Part shown: positions 53,616 through 62,128 of the stretch, in pieces
How positions within the stretch are numbered: the stretch's first letter is position 1
How the letters are laid out: the number at the start of each line of letters is the position of its first letter
Assembly (NCBI RefSeq): GCF_019166065.1
Contig: NZ_JAHTBN010000015.1
Location: forward strand, 1 to 64,000
Direction of reading: 5' to 3'
From: Candidimonas humi
Lineage (GTDB): Bacteria; Pseudomonadota; Gammaproteobacteria; Burkholderiales; Burkholderiaceae_B
DNA: 64,000 nt
Position numbers and translations under genes: made by a program
The notes under the pieces: model-generated
Databases searched by the model: none
What the model was told of the DNA's origin: nothing
The model's input: the letters and a program-made list of their open reading frames with translations, nothing else

Positions 53616-55088
53616 ATGAACGCCGGAGGCCCTGTGCAGCAACAAAAAAACATGGTGATCGTCATGTCCGACGAGCACGACCCGAGGATGATGGGCTGTG
53701 CGGGGCATCCGTTCGTGCGCACGCCGGCGCTGGATGCGCTGGCCGCCGGCGGGGCGCGTTTCAGCAATGCTTATACCCCGAGCCCCATTTGCGTGCCGGC
53801 GCGCGCGGCATTCGCCACGGGCTGCCGCGTGCACCGCATCGGCTATTGGGACAATGCCATGGCCTACGACGGGGCGCAGCGCGGCTGGGGCCATGCGCTG
53901 CAGGAACGCGGCATCCGGGTCGAAAGCATAGGCAAGCTGCATTACCGCGCCGAGGAAGACCCGGCGGGTTTCGACGCGGAGCACATTCCCATGCATGTGG
54001 TGGGCGGCCACGGCATGGTCTGGGCTTCGATACGCGATCCCTATATATCGCGGCGCGACGGCCCGCGCATGCTGGGCGAACGTATCGGCCCGGGCGAATC
54101 GCCCTATACGGACTACGACCGCTCGGTGACCGGCATGGCGTGCGACTGGCTGCGGCAAGCCGCCCAGGACGGCGAGCCCTTCGTGTTGTATGTGGGCCTG
54201 GTGGCGCCGCATTTCCCGCTGATCGCGCCGCCGCAGTTCTATGCGCCCTACGATGCCATGGAACTGCCCGAGCCCAAGCTGCTGCCGCGCGACGGCTATG
54301 TGCGCCACCCCTGGGTGCAGGAATACGTGGACTTCATGGATTCCGAAAGCCGCTTCCGCAGCCCCGAAGAGCGCCGCATGGCTTTTGCCGCCTACTATGG
54401 GCTGTGCAGCTGGCTGGATCACAACGTCGGATGCATTGCCGACGCCGTGCGCCAGTCCGGGCTGGATGACAACACTTATATCGTATATACATCGGATCAT
54501 GGTGAAAACCTGGGCGCGCGCGGTGTTTGGGGCAAATCGACCCTCTACCAGGAAAGCGTGTGCGTGCCCATGATTTTGTCCGGCCCGGGCATAGCGCCCG
54601 CGGTCTGCGATGCGCCGGTGGATCTGCTGGACCTGTATCCGACCATACTGCAGGCCGCCGGCGTCGCCACGCCGGCCTTGATGGAAGGTCGTCCCGGGCG
54701 TTCGCTGTTCGAGACGCTGGCCGACCCCGACCCGCAACGGCCGGTGTTCAGCGAATACCATGCCGCAGGCAGCAATAGCGCCGGCTACATGTTGCGCAAG
54801 GGGCGCTGGAAATACCACTACTACGTGCGCCACCGGCCCGAGCTGTTCGACCTGCAGGCCGACCCCGAGGAACTGCGCGACCTGGCCGGCGACCCGGCCT
54901 ATGCCGCGGTGCAGGCCGAGATGCACGCCGCGCTGCTCGAGATTGTCGACCCCGAGGCGACCGACCGGCAAGCCAAGCGCGACCAGCGCGCCATGATAGA
55001 GCGGCTCGGCGGCCCGCAGCGGGCGGCGACCCTGGGGGCGCCGGGCGCCACGCCCGCCCCGCATACGCAAGGCGCCGCGGGCGCTTGA
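53616..55088 (+). CDS. Sulfatase (choline-sulfatase-like)
   Basis: A 490-residue cytoplasmic arylsulfatase-fold hydrolase. The formylglycine motif is C59-V-P61-A-R63 in TPSPICVPARAAFATG, a type that needs a formylglycine-generating enzyme. Metal residues are near SDEHDPRMMG and YTSDHGENLGARG, and the substrate region is VAPHFPLIAPPQFY. The chain has no signal peptide. Overall pattern is closest to choline sulfatase and related aliphatic sulfatases. A Bug receptor follows 49 bases later, suggesting uptake and desulfation of a sulfate ester. The actual substrate is unknown. Confidence 0.85.
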   Translation: MNAGGPVQQQKNMVIVMSDEHDPRMMGCAGHPFVRTPALDALAAGGARFSNAYTPSPICVPARAAFATGCRVHRIGYWDNAMAYDGAQRGWGHALQERGIRVESIGKLHYRAEEDPAGFDAEHIPMHVVGGHGMVWASIRDPYISRRDGPRMLGERIGPGESPYTDYDRSVTGMACDWLRQAAQDGEPFVLYVGLVAPHFPLIAPPQFYAPYDAMELPEPKLLPRDGYVRHPWVQEYVDFMDSESRFRSPEERRMAFAAYYGLCSWLDHNVGCIADAVRQSGLDDNTYIVYTSDHGENLGARGVWGKSTLYQESVCVPMILSGPGIAPAVCDAPVDLLDLYPTILQAAGVATPALMEGRPGRSLFETLADPDPQRPVFSEYHAAGSNSAGYMLRKGRWKYHYYVRHRPELFDLQADPEELRDLAGDPAYAAVQAEMHAALLEIVDPEATDRQAKRDQRAMIERLGGPQRAATLGAPGATPAPHTQGAAGA

Positions 55089-55137
55089 GCCCACGCTGCG
55101 CCGTCTTTCGGATACAGATCTGGATGGAGACCCGGAC

Positions 55138-56160
55138 ATGAATATCGCGCTACACCTGTTTTCGCGCCGCTGCCTGGCGCTGTTCTGCATGGCTTTTTTC
55201 GCATGCGGCGGCGCTGCGCGCGCCGAAGGCTATCCGTCCAGGCCCATACGCATGATCGTGCCGTACTCGGCCGGCGGCGGCATAGACGCCACCGCGCGCC
55301 TGTTCGCCAAGGGCATGGCGCAGCAACTGCATACGTCCATCGTCGTCGAGAACCGGCCGGGAGCGGGCGGCATGATAGGCGCGGAGGCCGTGGTGCGCGC
55401 CGCGCCCGACGGCTATACCGTGCTGTTCGCCGGCAATCCGGAGCTGGGCAGCAGCCCGCGCTTCTATGGCCGTGCGCCCTATGATCCCGTCAAGGACCTG
55501 CTTCCGGTCGCCCTGGTGGCCGAGTCTCCCACGGTCATCGTGGCCGCCTCGTCGCTGCAGGCCGCGACGCTGAAGGACGCCCTGGCCCTGGGCCGCCGCG
55601 ATCCGGATCTGCTCACCGTGGCGACGGCGGGGGTCGGCACCACCCATCATTTCGCGCTGGAAGCGCTCAAGCACAAGAGCGGCGTGAATCTGCTGCATGT
55701 GCCATACAAAGGGGCTGCGCCCGCCACCATGGCCGTGCTCGGCGGCCAGACCAAGATGGCCATCGTCGGCCTGCCGCCCGCATTGCCGTACATCAAGTCC
55801 GGGCGCCTGCGCGCCTATGCCGTGCTGCAGCCCGAGCGTTCCGCTTTTCTGCCCGATGTGCCGACGATAGAGCAGGCCACCGGCCTGAAAGGCCTGGACT
55901 TCTTCGCCACCTGGTACGGGCTGGTGGTGCCGGCCCGCACCCCGGGCGCAGTAGTGGTGACCCTGGAAAAGGCCGCAAGAAGCGTGCTGGCCGAGCCGCA
56001 ACTGGCCAGCGCGCTGGCCGCACAGGGCACGGAAGTCAAGCCGCTGTTCGGCGCGGATTTCGCGCAGCGCATCCGGCGCGAATGGGATCTGTACGGCGAT
56101 CTGGCGCAGCAATACGGCATTACCTCCGAGCACGGAGCCAAATCCGGCGCGGCGCGCTAG
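55138..56160 (+). CDS. Bug/TctC-family solute receptor
   Basis: A 340-residue periplasmic receptor. The signal peptide is CLALFCMAFFACGGAARA. The mature start EGYPSRPIRMIVPYSAGGGI, VVENRPGAGGMIGAEAVVRA and LLHVPYKGAAPATMAVLGGQ are Bug hallmarks. A GGAG site precedes the ATG. It follows the sulfatase on the same strand, and no permease genes are near. Confidence 0.9.
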   Translation: MNIALHLFSRRCLALFCMAFFACGGAARAEGYPSRPIRMIVPYSAGGGIDATARLFAKGMAQQLHTSIVVENRPGAGGMIGAEAVVRAAPDGYTVLFAGNPELGSSPRFYGRAPYDPVKDLLPVALVAESPTVIVAASSLQAATLKDALALGRRDPDLLTVATAGVGTTHHFALEALKHKSGVNLLHVPYKGAAPATMAVLGGQTKMAIVGLPPALPYIKSGRLRAYAVLQPERSAFLPDVPTIEQATGLKGLDFFATWYGLVVPARTPGAVVVTLEKAARSVLAEPQLASALAAQGTEVKPLFGADFAQRIRREWDLYGDLAQQYGITSEHGAKSGAAR

Positions 56161-56286
56161 CGGGGCCGCGCTCCGGCGCATGCCGGATGGAAGTGTTACA
56201 TTCATCGACATAGGCGGCATCGCGTGGACGGTGCCTTGGAGCGGGCGCGGGCTTTGCGCCCGCCTGCGGCCAGGAGCGGCATACAA

Positions 56287-57693
56287 ATGGACATACCCTA
56301 TCTTTCCGGCGGCGAGCGCTGCGAGGTGCCGCAAGGCTTTCTGGATGCGCTGCGGGAACGCTTCGGCGCACGCTGTTCCAGCGCCCAGGCCGTGCGCGAC
56401 CATCACGGGCGCGATGAATCGCCTTATCCCCCGATGCCGCCGGACGCCGTGGTGTATGCCGAGACCACCGAAGAGGTGGCCTGGGTGGCCCGGCTCTGCA
56501 ACGAGCATCGCGTCCCGCTGATTCCCTACGGCGCGGGGTCTTCCATCGAAGGGCATCTGCTGGCGATCAGGGGCGGCATCAGCCTGGACCTTTCCGGCAT
56601 GAACCGGGTGATCGCGGTCAATGCCGAAGACCTGACCGTCACCGTGCAGGCGGGGGTGACGCGCAAGCAGTTGAACGAAGAAATACGCGATACGGGGCTG
56701 TTCTTCCCGATCGATCCGGGCGCCGACGCGAGCCTGGGGGGCATGGCCGCCACCCGGGCCTCGGGCACCAATGCGGTGCGCTACGGCACCATGCGCGAGA
56801 ACGTCATGAACCTGAAGGTCGTGACGGCCGACGGCCGCATCATCCAGACCGCCAATCGCGCCCGCAAGTCTTCGGCCGGCTACGACCTGACACGCATTTT
56901 CGTGGGCAGCGAAGGGACGCTGGGCATCATCACCGAGGTCACGGTACGCCTGTATCCGCAGCCCGAGGCGATCTCTGCCGCGATCTGCAATTTCCCCAGT
57001 CTCGACTCGGCGGTCAATAGCGTCATCGAGATCATACAGATGGGTATCCCGGTGGCGCGCGTGGAATTCCTGGACAGCGCGGCAGTCAGGGCCACCAATG
57101 CCTACAGCAAGCTCAGCCTGCGCGAGTCGCCGCTGCTGCTGTTCGAATTCCACGGCAGTCCCGCCGCCGTCAAAGAGCAGGCCGTGGCGGTGCAGGACAT
57201 CACGCGCGAGCACGGCGGCATGGACTTCGACTGGGCCGAGCGGCCCGAGGACCGCAGCCGCCTCTGGACGGCACGCCACAATGCCTACTTCGCCGGGCTG
57301 CAACTGCGGCCCGGCTCGCGCGCCAGCACCACCGATGTGTGCGTGCCGATCTCGCGCCTGGCCGAGTGCGTCTCGGCCACCGCCCACGAACTGGACCAGG
57401 CCAGTTTTCCCTACATGATCGTGGGCCACGTGGGCGACGGCAATTTCCATGTGTTGATGCTGCTCGACCCCGACAGCCGCGAGCAATGGGAAGAATCCGA
57501 GCGGCTCAACCGGCGCCTGGCGCAGCGCGCCATCGACATGGACGGCACCTGCACGGGCGAGCACGGCATCGGCCTGCACAAGAAAGAGTTCATGCTTGCC
57601 GAGCACGGGCAGGACGCCCTGGACTTGATGCATGCCTTGAAGCATGCCTTCGATCCGCACAACATCCTGAACCCGGGCAAGATGCTGCCCTGA
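56287..57693 (+). CDS. FAD-linked D-2-hydroxyacid dehydrogenase (GlcD-like)
   Basis: A 468-residue flavoprotein of the FAD-binding type 4 / FAD-oxidase C family. The PCMH-type FAD domain has LIPYGAGSSIEGHLLAIRGG and PGADASLGGMAATRASGTNA, then FVGSEGTLGIITEVTVRLYP. The C-terminal domain has MIVGHVGDGNFHVLM and GTCTGEHGIGLHKKEFM with metal-type histidines. It resembles D-lactate dehydrogenase (cytochrome) more than GlcD. It lies just before glcDEF and may supply a second substrate to the same electron path. AGGAG is somewhat far (12 bases) from the chosen ATG. Confidence 0.87.
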   Translation: MDIPYLSGGERCEVPQGFLDALRERFGARCSSAQAVRDHHGRDESPYPPMPPDAVVYAETTEEVAWVARLCNEHRVPLIPYGAGSSIEGHLLAIRGGISLDLSGMNRVIAVNAEDLTVTVQAGVTRKQLNEEIRDTGLFFPIDPGADASLGGMAATRASGTNAVRYGTMRENVMNLKVVTADGRIIQTANRARKSSAGYDLTRIFVGSEGTLGIITEVTVRLYPQPEAISAAICNFPSLDSAVNSVIEIIQMGIPVARVEFLDSAAVRATNAYSKLSLRESPLLLFEFHGSPAAVKEQAVAVQDITREHGGMDFDWAERPEDRSRLWTARHNAYFAGLQLRPGSRASTTDVCVPISRLAECVSATAHELDQASFPYMIVGHVGDGNFHVLMLLDPDSREQWEESERLNRRLAQRAIDMDGTCTGEHGIGLHKKEFMLAEHGQDALDLMHALKHAFDPHNILNPGKMLP

Positions 57694-57861
57694 AGCCGGC
57701 GCGGCGTGATTGCGCGGCGATGCGGCGGGCGCTTTCCGGCGGCGCGCGAGCCGGACGATACCGCGTCCTGCACGCCTGCGCTTGCCGATTCTTAGGGTAG
57801 TCCCGATCATGTGTTTTCGGGGGGTTCGCGTTACATTCATGGCTAGAAGGAAGCCAATTAC

Positions 57862-59355
57862 ATGAACCAGAACCCGATGCCCCGGGTAGAGCAGCAGACA
57901 CCGGATTTCCAGGGGCTCATTGCCAGGCTCAAGGCCGCCATCCCCGCACACTGCATCCTCTCCAGAATCGAGGACACCTGTCCCTACGAATGCGACGGGC
58001 TGTCCTTGTACCGTTGCCTGCCGCCGCTGGTGGTGCTGCCCGAAAACGAACAGCAGGTCATTGCCGTGATGCAGGCCTGCAAGGCCTTGAACATCCCCAT
58101 CGTGGCGCGCGGCGCCGGCACCGGCCTTTCGGGCGGGGCCATGCCGCATGCGCAGGGCGTGGTGCTGGGCCTGTCCAAGCTCAATCGCATCATCGGCATC
58201 GACCCCGAATCGGCCACCGCCGTGGTGCAGCCGGGGGTGCGCAATCTCGCGATCTCCGAAGCCGCCGCGGCCCATGGCCTGTATTACGCGCCGGATCCCT
58301 CCAGCCAGATCGCCTGTTCGATCGGCGGCAATGTCGCCGAGAATTCCGGAGGCGTGCATTGCCTCAAGTACGGCCTGACGGTGCACAACATCTTGCGCGC
58401 GCGCGTGGTCACTATAGACGGCAATGTGCTGGAACTCGGCTCCGAGGCCCCGGATGCGCCGGGGCTGGACCTGCTCGCCGTGTTCATAGGTTCCGAGGGC
58501 ATGCTCGGCGTGGTCACCGAGGTCACGGTCAAGCTGATCCCGCGCCCGGCCTGTGCACGGGTCGTCATGGCCAGCTTCGCCAGCGTCGAAGCCGCGGGGC
58601 AGGCGGTCACCAACATCATTGCCGCGGGCATTATTCCGGCCGGCCTCGAAATGATGGACAAGCGCGCCGTGCATATGGTGGAGCCCTTTGTATGCGCCGG
58701 CTACGACCTGGACGCCGCGGCGATCCTGTTGTGCGAGTCCGACGGCACGCAGGACGAGGTCGACGACGAGATCGAGCGCATGGAAGCGGTGTTCCGCGGC
58801 GCCGGCGCCACCCGCCTGCAAGTGTCGGCCTCCGAGGCCGAGCGCCTGAAGTTCTGGGCCGGGCGCAAGAATGCCTTTCCCGCCGCGGGCCGGATTTCGC
58901 CCGACTACTATTGCATGGACGGCACCATACCGCGCCGCCATCTGGCGCGCGTGCTCGGCGCCATCGAGCAGATGGAAGACGAATACGGCTTGCGCTGCGC
59001 CAACGTGTTCCACGCAGGCGACGGCAATCTGCATCCTTTGATCATGTTCGATTCCAACCAGCCGGCCGAGGTCGAGCGCGCCGAGAAATTCGGTGCCTCG
59101 ATCCTCGAATTGTGCGTGCAGGTGGGCGGCACGGTCACCGGCGAGCACGGCATAGGCATCGAGAAGATCAACCAGATGTGCGTGCAGTTCAAGCCCGAAG
59201 AGCTCGGCGCTTTCTCCGCCGTCAAGGCGGCGTTCGATCCCTACGGGCTGCTCAACCCCGATAAAGTCATACCCACGCTGGCCCGCTGCGCCGAATACGG
59301 CAAGATGCACGTGCACGGCGGCGACATCAGCTTCCCCGAATTGCCTCGTTTTTGA
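57862..59355 (+). CDS. glcD: Glycolate oxidase subunit GlcD
   Basis: A 497-residue FAD subunit of glycolate oxidase, which turns glycolate into glyoxylate. FAD-binding segments are VARGAGTGLSGGAMPHAQGV, SSQIACSIGGNVAENSGGVH and FIGSEGMLGVVTEVTVKLIP. The C-terminal motifs are NVFHAGDGNLHPLIMFD and GGTVTGEHGIGIEKINQMC. The gene is followed after seven bases by glcE and then glcF, the standard order. A 168-bp gap separates it from the GlcD-like gene upstream. Confidence 0.94.
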   Translation: MNQNPMPRVEQQTPDFQGLIARLKAAIPAHCILSRIEDTCPYECDGLSLYRCLPPLVVLPENEQQVIAVMQACKALNIPIVARGAGTGLSGGAMPHAQGVVLGLSKLNRIIGIDPESATAVVQPGVRNLAISEAAAAHGLYYAPDPSSQIACSIGGNVAENSGGVHCLKYGLTVHNILRARVVTIDGNVLELGSEAPDAPGLDLLAVFIGSEGMLGVVTEVTVKLIPRPACARVVMASFASVEAAGQAVTNIIAAGIIPAGLEMMDKRAVHMVEPFVCAGYDLDAAAILLCESDGTQDEVDDEIERMEAVFRGAGATRLQVSASEAERLKFWAGRKNAFPAAGRISPDYYCMDGTIPRRHLARVLGAIEQMEDEYGLRCANVFHAGDGNLHPLIMFDSNQPAEVERAEKFGASILELCVQVGGTVTGEHGIGIEKINQMCVQFKPEELGAFSAVKAAFDPYGLLNPDKVIPTLARCAEYGKMHVHGGDISFPELPRF

Positions 59356-59362
59356 GACCCCT

Positions 59363-60457
59363 ATGGAGTTCGTTCTAGCAGAATTGAGCGATCAGGTCAT
59401 GACTGCGCGTGCCGCGCAGCGGCCCTTGTCGATACGCGGAGGCGCCACCAAGCGCTTCTATGGTGAAGCCACCGATCTCGAAGACCTGCACAGCCATGCC
59501 GTGCTCGACATGTCGGGCCTGTGTGGCGTGGTGAATTACCAGCCGTCCGAACTGGTGATCACTGCCCGCGCCGGCACGCTGCTCTCGGATATCGAGCAGG
59601 TGCTCGACCAGGAAGGGCAGATGCTGGCTTTCGAGCCGCCGCGCCTGGGCGCGGCCTCGACCCTGGGCGGCTGCGTCGCCTCCGGGCTTTCGGGGCCCAG
59701 GCGCATGGCGGCGGGCAGCCTGCGCGATTTCGTGCTGGGCGCCAAGTTGCTCGATTCCACCGGCGTGGTGCTGGAATTCGGCGGCGAGGTCATGAAGAAT
59801 GTCGCCGGCTACGATGTGTCGCGGCTGCTGGCGGGCTCCATGGGCGTGTTCGGCGCCCTGGTGGAAGTCTCGCTGAAGGTGGCCCCCAAGCCTTTCGAAG
59901 AGGCCACCCTGGTGCTGCAGGCCACGGAATCCGAGGCGCTGCGGCATTTCGGCCGCTGGCGTACGCAGCCTTTGCCCATATCGGCTACCTGCTGGGAAGA
60001 CCCGGGCGAGGGCGGCCGCGTCTCGGTGCGCTTGTCCGGCAGCGGCTCGGCGGTGGCGGCGGGCGTGCGCCAAATAGGCGGGCAACGGCTGAACGAAGAC
60101 GAGGCGCAGGCCTACTGGACCAGCTTGCGCGACCAGACGCATGCGTTTTTCCAGAGCCGCCCCTTGTGGCGCCTGGCCCTGCCGCCGCAGGCCGGGGCGC
60201 TGCAGGCCGGTCCCACCCTGATCGAATGGAACGGCGGGCAGCGCTGGCTGGCCGCCGATGCCGACCCGATCGAGCTGCGCCGGCGGGTGCAGGCGCTGGG
60301 CGGCCACGCCACGCTGTTCCGCTACGAATACAAGCCGGCAGGCGTGCCGGTGTTCCATCCGCTGGCCTCCGGCATCATGGACGTGTCGCGCCGGCTCAAG
60401 CAGGAATTCGATCCGGTGGGGATCTTCAACCCCAAGCGCCTGTTTCCCGATTTTTGA
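59363..60457 (+). CDS. glcE: Glycolate oxidase subunit GlcE
   Basis: A 364-residue second FAD-binding subunit. It has RPLSIRGGATKRFYG near the N-terminus, the STLGGCVASGLSGPRRMAAG loop and GGEVMKNVAGYDVSRLLAGS, both typical of GlcE, and a shortened C-terminal domain ending FDPVGIFNPKRLFPDF. It works in complex with GlcD and GlcF. Confidence 0.94.
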   Translation: MEFVLAELSDQVMTARAAQRPLSIRGGATKRFYGEATDLEDLHSHAVLDMSGLCGVVNYQPSELVITARAGTLLSDIEQVLDQEGQMLAFEPPRLGAASTLGGCVASGLSGPRRMAAGSLRDFVLGAKLLDSTGVVLEFGGEVMKNVAGYDVSRLLAGSMGVFGALVEVSLKVAPKPFEEATLVLQATESEALRHFGRWRTQPLPISATCWEDPGEGGRVSVRLSGSGSAVAAGVRQIGGQRLNEDEAQAYWTSLRDQTHAFFQSRPLWRLALPPQAGALQAGPTLIEWNGGQRWLAADADPIELRRRVQALGGHATLFRYEYKPAGVPVFHPLASGIMDVSRRLKQEFDPVGIFNPKRLFPDF

Positions 60458-60506
60458 ACGGGGTTGCCGCATTGATTACAAATCCGCATGAGCATGAGGT
60501 AGTGAC

Positions 60507-61739
60507 GTGCAAACCAATCTAGCAGCCTGGGCGCGAGACAGCGAGCTGGGCAAGGAGGCCGAGGAAATCCTGCGCCGCTGTGTGCATTGCGGGTTCTGCA
60601 CGGCCACCTGTCCTACTTATCAGGTGCTGGGCGACGAGCTCGACAGCCCGCGCGGGCGCATCTATCTGATCAAGCAGGTGCTGGAAGGCGTCGAGCCCAC
60701 CTCGGCCACGCAGCAGCATCTGGATCGTTGCCTTACTTGCCGCAACTGCGAAACCACCTGTCCCTCGGGGGTGCAGTACGGGGCCCTGGTCGATATCGGC
60801 CGCAAGCTGGTGGACGAAAGAGTCGAGCGCCCCGTGGCTCAGCGCGCCACGCGCGCGCTGTTGCGCCGCACGCTGACTTCGTCGTTGTTCGCGCCCGCCT
60901 ACAAGCTGGGCCGGGCGCTGCGTCCCGTCCTGCCGGCCGTGCTGCGCAACAAAATCGCCGCGGCGCGCCCGGCGGGCAAGCTGCCCGAAGGCGCCGGCTT
61001 GGCGCGCCAGGTGCTGATGCCGGCCGGTTGCGTGCAGCCGGCCATGATGCCTTCCATCGACGCCGCGACGGTGCGCGTGCTGCATGCCGTGGGCATAGGC
61101 ACGATCACGGCCGCGGGGGCGGGTTGCTGCGGCGCCATCAATTTCCATCTCGATGCCCAGGACGACGCGCTGCGCCAGATGCGCGCCAATATAGACGCCT
61201 GGCTGCCGCTGCTCGACAGCGGTCGGGTGGAGGCCATCGTCATCAACGCCTCGGGCTGCGGCGCCATGATGCGCGAATATGCGCATCACCTGCGCTTCGA
61301 TGCCGAATACGCCGCCAAGGCCCTGCGTTTCGTCGACAAGGTCAAGGATGTCGCCGAGATACTCGCGCCTCATGCGGCGGAACTCCGGTCCGCACTGGGC
61401 GATCTGCCCCAGCCGCTGGTATTCCATCCCCCTTGCACGCTGCAGCACTGGCAGGCCCTGCGCGGCGTTACCGAGCGCCTGCTCGGGGAGCTGGGCTTCG
61501 ACTTGCAGCCGTTTGCCGAGTCGCATCTATGCTGCGGTTCGGCCGGCACCTATTCCGTAACCCAGCCCGAGCTGTCCAAGGCTTTGCGCGACCGCAAGCT
61601 GCAGGCGCTGCAGGCGGGCGGCCCGGCCGGCATCGTATCGTCCAATATGGGCTGCATCGGCCATCTGCAAAGCGGAACCGGCACGCCCGTCAGGCACTGG
61701 ATCGAGACTGTGGACGCGGCCCTGAAAGGCTCGGCCTAG
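60507..61739 (+). CDS. glcF: Glycolate oxidase iron-sulfur subunit GlcF
   Basis: A 410-residue protein with two 4Fe-4S motifs, CVHCGFCTATCPTY and CLTCRNCETTCPSG, in the first 90 residues. Two cysteine-rich CCG domains follow, with AGCCGAINFH and SHLCCGSAGTYSVTQPELSK. It passes electrons from the flavin subunits to the quinone pool. It begins 49 bases after glcE and is the last gene of the operon. Confidence 0.95.
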   Translation: MQTNLAAWARDSELGKEAEEILRRCVHCGFCTATCPTYQVLGDELDSPRGRIYLIKQVLEGVEPTSATQQHLDRCLTCRNCETTCPSGVQYGALVDIGRKLVDERVERPVAQRATRALLRRTLTSSLFAPAYKLGRALRPVLPAVLRNKIAAARPAGKLPEGAGLARQVLMPAGCVQPAMMPSIDAATVRVLHAVGIGTITAAGAGCCGAINFHLDAQDDALRQMRANIDAWLPLLDSGRVEAIVINASGCGAMMREYAHHLRFDAEYAAKALRFVDKVKDVAEILAPHAAELRSALGDLPQPLVFHPPCTLQHWQALRGVTERLLGELGFDLQPFAESHLCCGSAGTYSVTQPELSKALRDRKLQALQAGGPAGIVSSNMGCIGHLQSGTGTPVRHWIETVDAALKGSA

Positions 61740-61787
61740 CCCGGTATGCCCAGGGCCGGATCTTGCGCGGTTCGGCCTGTTGATGTT

Positions 61788-61904
61788 CTGCCCTGGCCGA
61801 CGGCGCCCGGCCGCCTTGCGGGGCGCGCTGGCTGGGTTTGCCGCCGCGGCTCGCCCCGCCGCGGCCCATTTCCCTGGCCTCAGGGGGCCGCCCAGGGCAG
61901 TTTT
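61788..61904 (+). terminator. GC-rich structured region after glcF, possible terminator
   Basis: CTGCCCTGG (61788-61796) pairs with CCAGGGCAG (61892-61900) and is followed by TTTT. Between them lie smaller GC stems. It could end the glc transcript. It is in the 389-bp gap 61740-62128. The rest of that gap has a GTTTT-N6-AAAAC dyad (61939-61954), probably in the promoter of the next gene, and no ORF of note. Confidence 0.3.
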
Positions 61905-62128
61905 CCCGTTTCCGGCGGCGTTTCGGGCTTCCCGGGGTGTTTTCATATCAAAACGGGCGCTCCAGCAAAGTATTATTTCCGTTGAGCAAAGGTCGGCGAC
62001 GGACGAGCTCGTTACATTGATGCATATTTCCAGCAGTTCCGGACCCTCGGCCCGGCTTTCGGCTTCCCTTGGGCCATAGTCTTCACAGGCTTGGTTCCGG
62101 GCATCAGGCCATACGAAGGGGCAGGAAG

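Noticed and set aside
55150-59316. Very long minus-strand ORF (1388 codons) and similar ones at 51505-53601, 13202-14482 and 49539-51182
   Set aside because: They lie antisense to well-supported genes (Bug, GlcD-like, glcD, aroG, LysR, dehydratase, tldD). They show no domain motifs, and their composition (His, Gln, Arg, Ala rich) is typical of shadow frames in high-GC DNA.
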